A stretch of 6,859 nt of DNA from Porticoccaceae bacterium (GTDB lineage Bacteria > Pseudomonadota > Gammaproteobacteria > Pseudomonadales > Porticoccaceae), in NCBI GenBank assembly GCA_017858295.1, contig JAFMBU010000088.1, positions 1 to 6,859 of the forward strand, given 5' to 3'. The notes under the pieces were generated by a model. That model was not told the DNA's origin and searched no databases. It saw only the letters and a program-made list of their open reading frames with translations. Each line of letters begins with the position of its first letter. The first letter of the stretch is position 1. Positions 1 to 5,117 of the stretch are shown one piece after another. The position numbers and the translations under genes are program-made.

Positions 1-414
1 ATCTCCCTCGCCGCCGACCCAGTGGAAGAGGCCAAAGTGGCCTGGGATATGCTCCGCAGTCTGCGTCTGCGCAGTAAAGGGATTAACTTTATTGCCTGCC
101 CGAGCTGCTCGCGACAGAATTTTGATGTGATCTCTACAGTTAACGAGTTAGAAAATCGTCTTGAAGATATCACCGTGCCAATGGATGTATCTATTATTGG
201 CTGCATAGTCAACGGGCCAGGTGAAGCCAAAGAGTCAGACTTCGGTTTGACCGGTGGCACACCAGCCAACTTGGTCTATCTGGATGGGGTTCCCGAGCAT
301 AAAATCGGCAATGAAAATTTAGTCGATGAACTGGAAGCACAAATTCGTGCCAAGGCAGCGGCCAAAGAGGCTCAGCTGGCTCATGACGCTGAGCAGATAA
401 TTGCTAAAGGCTAG
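1..414 (+). CDS. ispG: IspG, 4-hydroxy-3-methylbut-2-enyl diphosphate synthase (3' part)
   Basis: This is the C-terminal part of the [4Fe-4S] enzyme that converts 2-C-methyl-D-erythritol 2,4-cyclodiphosphate to HMBPP, the penultimate step of the MEP isoprenoid pathway, in the cytosol. The frame is open from base 1, so the gene begins upstream. The GTG at 22 is an internal valine and not a start. The 137 visible residues contain the ferredoxin-like cluster domain: a CPSC motif gives Cys33 and Cys36, and the GCIVNGPGE motif gives Cys68 and Glu75 (fragment numbering). Their spacing equals that of the E. coli ligands Cys270, Cys273, Cys305 and Glu312, which implies that about 237 residues lie outside the window. 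The tail (about residues 105-137) is Ala/Glu/Lys-rich and probably helical. The TAG stop falls inside the first unit of a 14-bp tandem repeat. ispG directly before hisS is the normal gammaproteobacterial order. The assignment is very secure. Confidence 0.97.
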   Translation: MSLAADPVEEAKVAWDMLRSLRLRSKGINFIACPSCSRQNFDVISTVNELENRLEDITVPMDVSIIGCIVNGPGEAKESDFGLTGGTPANLVYLDGVPEHKIGNENLVDELEAQIRAKAAAKEAQLAHDAEQIIAKG

Positions 415-484
415 TTATTACAAGATAAGTATTACGGGCTAAATGTTACGGGCTAATTGTTAAAGGCTAATCGTTAAAGGCTAA
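401..484 (+). repeat. Six-copy degenerate 14-bp tandem repeat at the ispG 3' end
   Basis: Six units lie in exact 14-bp register: 401-414, 415-428, 429-442, 443-456, 457-470 and 471-484. The consensus is close to TTGTTAAAGGCTAA. The last two units match each other at 13 of 14 bases, units 3 and 4 at 12 of 14, and unit 1 matches unit 5 at 12 of 14. Unit 2 is the most diverged (10 of 14 against unit 3). Unit 1 is the end of ispG including its TAG stop, so the array looks like repeated duplication of the gene terminus. Every unit ends in a stop triplet (TAG or TAA), and because 14 is not a multiple of 3 these stops fall in changing frames. I see no convincing promoter or intrinsic terminator in the array. 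The copies are contiguous and lack spacers, so this is not a CRISPR. The function, if any, is unknown. Confidence 0.85.
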
Positions 485-497
485 GGGCCAACAACTT

Positions 498-1772
498 ATG
501 AAACTCCAATCCATTCGCGGAATGAACGACTTACTCCCGGATCAGTCTCCTACTTGGCAATATCTTGAGTCAGTAATTGGCGATGTGCTGGCGCGCTACA
601 GCTACAGAGAAATCCGCTTTCCGATTCTCGAGCAGACGGAACTGTTTAAGCGCTCCATCGGTGAAGTGACCGATATAGTCGAAAAAGAAATGTATACCTT
701 TGAAGACCGCAATGGCGATAGCTTGAGTCTGCGTCCAGAGGGTACCGCCAGCTGTGTGCGCGCCTGTAATCAAAATGGCTTGCTGCACAATCAGATTCAA
801 CGACTCTGGTATACAGGCCCCATGTTCCGTCACGAGCGTCCCCAGAAGGGCCGCCTGCGTCAGTTTCATCAGGTGGGTGTCGAAGCCTTTGGCCTAAATG
901 GTCCGGACATAGATGCCGAACTGCTGCTAATTACCGCACGACTGTGGCAGGCCCTAAAAATTGATCAGGCAGTCACTCTGCAGATTAATTCTCTTGGCAC
1001 ATCAGCCGACCGCAAAGTCTATCGCGCCGCACTGGTAGACTATCTCAGTGCGCGTCACGACCAGCTCGATGAAGACAGTCAGCGTCGATTGCATTCCAAC
1101 CCCATGCGCATCCTCGACAGCAAAAATGCCGATACGCAAGCGCTGCTCAACGATGCGCCGGTTCTTCAAGACTATATAGACAGCGAATCCAAAGAGCATT
1201 TTAATCAGCTGCGTGCCATGCTCGATGCCGCTGGTGTTAACTATGAAATTAACCCCCGTTTAGTGCGCGGTCTGGATTATTATTCGAAGACGGTCTTCGA
1301 ATGGGTTACCAGCAGTCTCGGTGCTCAGGGAACAGTTTGTGCCGGCGGCCGCTACGATGGTCTAGTTGAGCAGCTCGGCGGCAAACCCTGCCCCGGAGTT
1401 GGCTTCGCTATGGGCATGGAAAGGCTGGTTCTGCTGCTTGACGAGTTGGGCGTAGTGCCGGATAGTGTCGGCCAAACAGTAGATCTGTATCTGGTTGCCG
1501 TGGGCGATGTTGACAGGCAGGCATTGGTGCTCGGAGAAAGTCTGCGCAACCACTGTCCAACCCTGCGCTTACAGACTAACTGCGGTGGTGGAAGCTTTAA
1601 ATCGCAAATGAAAAAAGCCGATAAAAGTGGCGCTTCTATCGCCCTGATATTGGGTGAAGATGAAGCGGAAAACAATACAGTGGGGGTCAAGTTTTTGCGT
1701 CAAGACCGCCCTCAGGAAACGGTTAGCCAGGACCAACTGGCCAGCCTAATAATTACATTAATGACTGATTGA
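498..1772 (+). CDS. hisS: Histidyl-tRNA synthetase
   Basis: This cytosolic class II aminoacyl-tRNA synthetase attaches histidine to tRNA-His. It has 424 residues, the same length as the E. coli enzyme. The N-terminal class II core shows motif 1 around residues 40-56, the TFEDRNGDSLSLRPEGT stretch (67-83), motif 2 with GPMFRHERPQKGR (107-119), the histidine-binding RGLDYY (257-262) and AGGRYDGL (282-289), and motif 3 GFAMGMERL (302-310). The C-terminal anticodon-binding domain runs from about residue 328 and includes the NCGGGSFKSQ segment (361-370). The ATG at 498 is the only plausible start: it gives the family-typical MKLQSIRGMNDLLP opening, and the frame is closed by a TAA at 468-470 inside the upstream repeat. 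The Shine-Dalgarno is modest (AAGGG at 483-487, 10 nt before the start). No histidine-rich leader peptide or T-box is visible upstream. The stop overlaps the ribosome-binding site of yfgM. A 21-bp palindrome lies in the codons just after RGLDYY. Confidence 0.98.
   Translation: MKLQSIRGMNDLLPDQSPTWQYLESVIGDVLARYSYREIRFPILEQTELFKRSIGEVTDIVEKEMYTFEDRNGDSLSLRPEGTASCVRACNQNGLLHNQIQRLWYTGPMFRHERPQKGRLRQFHQVGVEAFGLNGPDIDAELLLITARLWQALKIDQAVTLQINSLGTSADRKVYRAALVDYLSARHDQLDEDSQRRLHSNPMRILDSKNADTQALLNDAPVLQDYIDSESKEHFNQLRAMLDAAGVNYEINPRLVRGLDYYSKTVFEWVTSSLGAQGTVCAGGRYDGLVEQLGGKPCPGVGFAMGMERLVLLLDELGVVPDSVGQTVDLYLVAVGDVDRQALVLGESLRNHCPTLRLQTNCGGGSFKSQMKKADKSGASIALILGEDEAENNTVGVKFLRQDRPQETVSQDQLASLIITLMTD
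1282..1302. repeat. 21-bp palindrome inside hisS
   Basis: ATTCGAAGAC at 1282-1291 is followed by a single G at 1292 and then by the exact reverse complement GTCTTCGAAT at 1293-1302. It is therefore a dyad with two perfect 10-bp arms. It lies in the hisS codons for Tyr262-Trp269, just after the histidine-binding RGLDYY motif. As RNA it could form an 8-bp stem (1282-1289 with 1295-1302) over a 5-nt loop. The symmetry is a direct observation. Any role as a protein-binding site or translational pause is inference, since the amino-acid sequence there is strongly conserved and explains much of the base composition. Confidence 0.6.
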
Positions 1773-1781
1773 GGAACACCT

Positions 1782-2495
1782 GTGGCAGACCATATTACTG
1801 AAGAAGAGCAAATTGAAGCCCTTAAACGCTGGTGGGACGAGAATGGCAAGCAGGTCGTTCTAGCAATAGTACTCACTGTTGGCGGCTATTTTGGCTGGCA
1901 AGCATGGACCGACCATGTAGAAGAGAAAACTGCAGCTGCGTCACTGGTTTATCAGGAGATGCTGGACCATATAAGTGATACGACGGCTGGAGATGTTGTT
2001 GACGCAGACAAGCAGGTTGAGATTAGTCAGCTAGCTGAGACACTTAAGCAGGATTACAGCAACACCCAGTACGCATTTTACGCCGCATTGATCAAAGCCA
2101 AACTGGCAGTTGAAAGCACTGACTTAAGTGCTGCCGCCGTTGAACTTCAGTGGGCGATGGATAATGCTGGCGAGGCGATCAGTGAGAATATTGCCCGCTT
2201 GCGACTGGCACGGGTGGAAGCCGCCGCTGGCAATTTAGATAAAGCCCTGCAATTAGTGCAGGGTGTCGACGCCGGAGAGCTTAAGTCAGCCTTCGATGAA
2301 GCCAAAGGGGATTTCTACCAACTGCAAGGTAATGCGGCTGCAGCTTATACCGCCTACGAGGCAGCCATGATGGGCATTGATGCGGGCAACAGTTCCGCCA
2401 GTCAGCTGCTGCAGCTGAAGATCAGTCAAGTAAAGCCAGTGGTCTCTAAAACGGTTGAAGTAGAAGAGTCTGTGGAACAGGATGACGCCTCATGA
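1782..2495 (+). CDS. yfgM: YfgM-like SecYEG-associated periplasmic TPR protein
   Basis: This is a single-pass inner-membrane protein of the YfgM (TPR_21) family. In E. coli, YfgM associates with the SecYEG translocon and the chaperone PpiD and helps newly exported envelope proteins; it is also linked to the RcsB stress response. Residues 1-23 are a charged cytoplasmic segment with the family motif EALKRWWDENGKQ (12-24). Residues about 25-42 form the one hydrophobic membrane helix (VVLAIVLTVGGYFGW). Residues 45-215 are Ala/Leu-rich helical repeats facing the periplasm, including IARLRLARVEAAAGNLDKAL (137-156). The start is GTG, chosen because GAGGA (1771-1775) sits 6 nt upstream and the N-terminus then matches the family. 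With 237 residues it is about 30 longer than the E. coli protein (206), partly through an acidic, probably disordered tail (about 222-237). The GAGGA overlaps the hisS stop and the 3' end overlaps the bamB start, so all three genes probably share one transcript. Confidence 0.93.
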   Translation: MADHITEEEQIEALKRWWDENGKQVVLAIVLTVGGYFGWQAWTDHVEEKTAAASLVYQEMLDHISDTTAGDVVDADKQVEISQLAETLKQDYSNTQYAFYAALIKAKLAVESTDLSAAAVELQWAMDNAGEAISENIARLRLARVEAAAGNLDKALQLVQGVDAGELKSAFDEAKGDFYQLQGNAAAAYTAYEAAMMGIDAGNSSASQLLQLKISQVKPVVSKTVEVEESVEQDDAS

Positions 2496-3634
2496 AAAAA
2501 CTTAATTTATTACTCTGTGTATTGTTGATCTCAGGCTGTAGTTGGTTTGGTGGCGACGACGAAGACGAAATAAAGCCAGCAGAGTTGGTTAAATTCGAGC
2601 AGCAGGTAAAAATTAAGAAACAGTGGTCAACAAAAGTTGGCGGTGGTAATAAAAAATTCTGGACCAGTCTGCGTCCTGCTAGCAACGGCGAAACTGTGTT
2701 TGCCGCTGATCACGAAGGCAAGGTCAGCGCCATTGATGTGGCGTCGGGCAAGCGTCTCTGGAGTACCGAGTTAGATGTCGCGATCTCCGGTGGTGTTGGC
2801 TATGCCTCTGGCCAGGTTTTGGTTGGCAGCATTGAAGGTGAGGTCTATGTATTGAGTGCTGCAGATGGCTCGGTGATTTGGACGGCCACTGTCAGTTCGG
2901 AAATTTTGGCCAGCCCCCAGAGCAATGGCGAGGTGGTTGCGGTACAGGCTATAGATAATCAGCTATTTGCCTTTGATGCGGAAACCGGTAATGCCCTATG
3001 GCAGCATGAAGACGATGCGCCGCTGCTTACAGTGCGTGGCACCAGCACCGCCCTGGTCACCGACAGAATGATTTTGGCCGGTTTTGACTCAGGTAAATTA
3101 GTTGCCTTTAACCCGGAAAATGGCTCATTGATCTGGGAGTCCCGTCTGGCGTTGCCAAAGGGTCGTACCGATCTAGAGCGCATGGTTGATGTCGACGGCG
3201 AAGCCTTGCTGGTTGACGATGTGATCTATGCGGTGACCTATCAGGGTCGCTTGGGTGCTATATCCCGTGGTACCGGCAGAAGCCTGTGGTTCCAAGATGG
3301 CTCCTCACACAGCTCCCCGGCCTACAGCAGCGGAAAGGTGTTTGTCAGTGAATCAGATAGCACAGTGCGTGCGTTTAATTCTGGCAGCGGACAGGTGATC
3401 TGGACCAATGATCAACTATTTTTACGCCGCGTTACTGGCCCTGCAGCACTGGCCGGTTATATGGCCGTTGCTGATGCCGAAGGCTATCTGCACTTGCTTA
3501 ATGTTGATGACGGCAGCTTTGTTGGCCGCACCAAGGTCGACGGCAGTGGCGTCAGTGCGCCTATGTTGACCGTCGGTGACAGTTTGATTGTGCAGTCCAA
3601 TAGCGGCTCCCTGAGCGCCTTTAAAATTCAGTAA
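2492..3634 (+). CDS. bamB: BamB, outer-membrane beta-barrel assembly lipoprotein
   Basis: BamB is a lipoprotein subunit of the BAM complex, which inserts beta-barrel proteins into the outer membrane; it binds BamA. The signal peptide is MKKLNLLLCVLLISGC, with lipobox ISGC and the lipidated Cys at residue 16. Ser at +2 favours sorting to the outer membrane under the Lol rule. After an acidic linker (17-32) comes an eight-bladed beta-propeller built from PQQ-like repeats. Recurring blade signatures are VSAIDVASGKRLW (78-90), VYVLSAADGSVIW (118-130), LFAFDAETGNALW (158-170), LVAFNPENGSLIW (203-215), LGAISRGTGRSLW (254-266) and VRAFNSGSGQVIW (292-304). The conserved loop LERMVDVD (228-235) corresponds to the E. 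coli segment implicated in BamA contact. The length of 380 residues is close to E. coli (392). The ATG overlaps the yfgM stop as ATGA, with AGGA at 2479-2482 as a modest Shine-Dalgarno, suggesting translational coupling. A strong terminator follows. Confidence 0.96.
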   Translation: MKKLNLLLCVLLISGCSWFGGDDEDEIKPAELVKFEQQVKIKKQWSTKVGGGNKKFWTSLRPASNGETVFAADHEGKVSAIDVASGKRLWSTELDVAISGGVGYASGQVLVGSIEGEVYVLSAADGSVIWTATVSSEILASPQSNGEVVAVQAIDNQLFAFDAETGNALWQHEDDAPLLTVRGTSTALVTDRMILAGFDSGKLVAFNPENGSLIWESRLALPKGRTDLERMVDVDGEALLVDDVIYAVTYQGRLGAISRGTGRSLWFQDGSSHSSPAYSSGKVFVSESDSTVRAFNSGSGQVIWTNDQLFLRRVTGPAALAGYMAVADAEGYLHLLNVDDGSFVGRTKVDGSGVSAPMLTVGDSLIVQSNSGSLSAFKIQ

Positions 3635-3656
3635 TAGCCCGTCCGTCGGCGCAAAG

Positions 3657-3691
3657 CCTCCACCCCTATCTCAGGGTGTGGAGGGTTTTTT
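3657..3691 (+). terminator. Intrinsic terminator after bamB
   Basis: CCTCCAC (3657-3663) pairs with GTGGAGG (3678-3684). Inside it, CCCT (3664-3667) pairs with AGGG (3673-3676) across one bulged T, closing a 5-nt loop. The 11-bp GC-rich stem is followed by six T residues (3686-3691). It starts 22 bp after the bamB stop and should end the ispG/hisS-yfgM-bamB transcript, separating it from the next two genes. Confidence 0.92.
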
Positions 3692-3715
3692 CTCTTGATC
3701 TTTTTCATCTATAGT
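3688..3715 (+). promoter_or_regulatory. Possible promoter for the hypothetical gene-GST pair
   Basis: TATAGT at 3710-3715 is a fair -10 hexamer. A poor -35 (TTTTCT, 3688-3693) lies 16 bp upstream, inside the terminator T-tract. Predicted transcription would start near 3722 and give a leader of about 25 nt before the ATG at 3748. A promoter is expected here because the bamB terminator isolates the downstream genes, but the -35 match is weak, so the exact position is tentative. Confidence 0.35.
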
Positions 3716-3747
3716 CAACTTGTATTGGCGTCCACAGAGATCAATCT

Positions 3748-4389
3748 ATGATTCAACTTAACAGCAATAAACTCAAACAGGCCGAGGCAGGATTTTTGTC
3801 CCGCTATCCCGGCGGCTTTTCCGACCCGGAAATGGTAAAAATTGGCAAGCGCCATCCCATGGCAAAAATGACTGCCATGGTCCACGACTGCTTCAGTGCA
3901 CGAGCACGAAAAAATATTGGCCAGTACGCCGAGGATATGGCCAAGGTGGTGGGCCGTTCGTCAATGGTCTCTATGTTTGAAAAGCCCAAGTTCCGAGACT
4001 TTGTTAAGCGTCTGGCTCCCGGGGAACAGTCATTTTTGGTACAGGCCATGCACGACCTGTTGCATACAGATAATCAGCAGGGCGGTTTTGAAGCTCTGGT
4101 AGAACTGCTGAAAACCGAAAAGCTGGCAAAGTGGAGCCTGATTTCGATTATTCCCGCTTACTACGCGCCAACCACTGAAGTATTTGTAAAGCCCACCACG
4201 GCAAAAAATATCATTCAGTATTTTGATGTTGAAAGCTTAGTCTACAAGCCAACCCCCAGCTGGGAGTTCTATACGGCTTATCGAGATTTAATTAACCACG
4301 CAAAAACTCAAGTGGATAGCAGTCTGTCGCCATCCAATGCAGCATTCTCCGGGTTTCTGATGATGGCAATGTCATCGTCTGACCATTAA
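3748..4389 (+). CDS. Hypothetical protein, unrecognised family (213 aa)
   Basis: I do not recognise this protein and assign no function. It has no signal peptide and no clear membrane helix, so it is probably soluble and cytoplasmic. The N-terminal part (about 1-90) is rich in Lys, Met and Phe, with FLSRYPGGFSDPEM (16-29), GKRHPMAKMTAMVHDCFSAR (33-52) and a basic stretch around FEKPKFRDFVKRLAPGEQ (77-94). The middle (95-125) looks helical (LVQAMHDLLH). The C-terminal half has KWSLISIIPAYYAP (128-141), VKPTTAKNIIQYF (147-159) and YKPTPSWEFYTAYRDLIN (166-183). The spacing of KPTTAK and PSWEFYTAYRDL faintly recalls, from memory only, a C-terminal pattern in other uncharacterised bacterial proteins. 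AGAGA (3736-3740, 7 nt before ATG) is a weak ribosome-binding site. The frame is intact, long and internally consistent in codon use, so it is very likely a real gene. It lies 22 bp upstream of the GST gene and is probably co-transcribed with it. Confidence 0.85.
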   Translation: MIQLNSNKLKQAEAGFLSRYPGGFSDPEMVKIGKRHPMAKMTAMVHDCFSARARKNIGQYAEDMAKVVGRSSMVSMFEKPKFRDFVKRLAPGEQSFLVQAMHDLLHTDNQQGGFEALVELLKTEKLAKWSLISIIPAYYAPTTEVFVKPTTAKNIIQYFDVESLVYKPTPSWEFYTAYRDLINHAKTQVDSSLSPSNAAFSGFLMMAMSSSDH

Positions 4390-4411
4390 TAACAAGGAGT
4401 ATTTAAGAATC

Positions 4412-5014
4412 ATGACAATGACATCAACAAGGTTAAAGCTCAGTTATTTCGATTTTCCAGGCGGCCGCGGTGAACCTGCACGCTTGGCGTTAAATTTAGC
4501 GGGTATCCCATTTGAGGACTACCGTATTCCCATTGCGGACTGGCCTACAGTGAAAGCGGATTTTCCCTATCAGCAAGTGCCGGTTTTGGAAGTTGACGGT
4601 AAAATACTCAACCAGTCCAATGCGATCAACCGTTTGCTCGGCAAGATGGCTGGTCTCTACCCCGAAGACAACTGGCAGGCTGCGGTGTGCGACGATGTGA
4701 TGGACACTGCTGACGATGCCATGCAACTGTTGGTTAACACCTTTTTTATGCCAGAGGAGGAGAAGCAGCGAGTTCGCACTGAACTAGTCGCCGGTCCTCT
4801 GCCGATGTTTTTGTCTGGACTTAATGCCAGGCTGTTAGCTAGTGGCGGCGAGTTTTTCTGCGCTGGTCGATTAACCATGGCAGACTTAAAAATATTGATG
4901 CTGACACGGAGTTTAACCAGCGGCAATCTGGACCATGTGCCCACTGCAATAGTCTCAGATCATGCGCCGGATCTGCTTATCCATAAGGAGCACATTGAAA
5001 AGTTGCTGGTTTAG
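4412..5014 (+). CDS. Glutathione S-transferase, sigma/alpha/mu-like
   Basis: This is a cytosolic GST-fold protein, expected to conjugate glutathione to electrophiles or to act in redox protection; its substrate is unknown. The N-terminal thioredoxin-like domain (about 8-82) opens with LKLSYFDFPGGRGEPARLAL (8-27). Tyr12 occupies the place of the catalytic tyrosine of sigma/mu/alpha/pi GSTs, and RGEPARL matches the first helix. The glutathione-binding QVPVLEVDG (55-63), with its cis-proline, and the QSNAI (68-72) segment are present. The all-helical C-terminal domain (about 88-200) includes the folding N-capping box AGRLTMADLK (151-160). The length of 200 residues is normal for this class. The ATG at 4412 is preferred over the in-frame ATG at 4418 because AAGGAG (4394-4399) is 12 nt upstream, already a long spacing. 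It follows the hypothetical gene by 22 bp and is closed by the hairpin at 5082-5111. GSTs are not normally part of the bamB-der cluster. Confidence 0.92.
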   Translation: MTMTSTRLKLSYFDFPGGRGEPARLALNLAGIPFEDYRIPIADWPTVKADFPYQQVPVLEVDGKILNQSNAINRLLGKMAGLYPEDNWQAAVCDDVMDTADDAMQLLVNTFFMPEEEKQRVRTELVAGPLPMFLSGLNARLLASGGEFFCAGRLTMADLKILMLTRSLTSGNLDHVPTAIVSDHAPDLLIHKEHIEKLLV

Positions 5015-5078
5015 AACGGACAGCTGATGGTGTTTATTAAGGCGAATTTTCTTTAGTGTGATGTCTGGTCAACTAACG

Positions 5079-5084
5079 TAGAAT
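5079..5084 (+). promoter_or_regulatory. Candidate -10 element for der
   Basis: TAGAAT at 5079-5084, followed by the GC-rich GCCGC, has the same -10 hexamer as the two strong promoters near the right end of the window. Transcription would start near 5091, leaving a leader of about 27 nt before the der ATG. No good -35 sits 16-18 bp upstream and there is no TG extension, so the case rests on the hexamer, the location and the need for a promoter after the terminator. The element overlaps the left arm of that terminator. Confidence 0.35.
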
Positions 5085-5111
5085 GCCGCACTTAAACTAA
5101 GCGGCATTTTT
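5082..5111 (+). terminator. Intrinsic terminator between gst and der
   Basis: AATGCCGC (5082-5089) pairs perfectly with GCGGCATT (5101-5108) over an 11-nt A-rich loop, and a run of five T residues (5107-5111) closes it. It probably ends the hypothetical gene-GST transcript 68-97 bp after the GST stop. The T-run ends only 6 nt before the der ATG, so on a read-through transcript the hairpin would sit where the der ribosome-binding site should be and could also limit der translation. Confidence 0.82.
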
Positions 5112-5117
5112 AATTAC

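Noticed and set aside
22..414. A separate small gene starting at the GTG at 22
   Set aside because: The same frame is open to base 1 and the residues before it (ISLAADP) match IspG, so the GTG is an internal valine codon.
401..484. CRISPR array
   Set aside because: Units are 14 bp, directly contiguous and without spacers, and no cas genes are present.
570..1690. Minus-strand open frames inside hisS
   Set aside because: They are antisense shadows of a fully conserved gene, with compositions that resemble no protein I know.
2959..3183. Minus-strand open frame inside bamB
   Set aside because: It overlaps conserved propeller blades and has no independent support.
3896..4102. Plus-strand open frame overlapping the hypothetical gene
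   Set aside because: It is a shifted frame inside the longer gene, with no ribosome-binding site and odd Trp/Cys-rich composition.
4418..5014. Alternative GST start at the second ATG
   Set aside because: It would lie 18 nt from the AAGGAG, too far; the first ATG is already at a long but more acceptable spacing.
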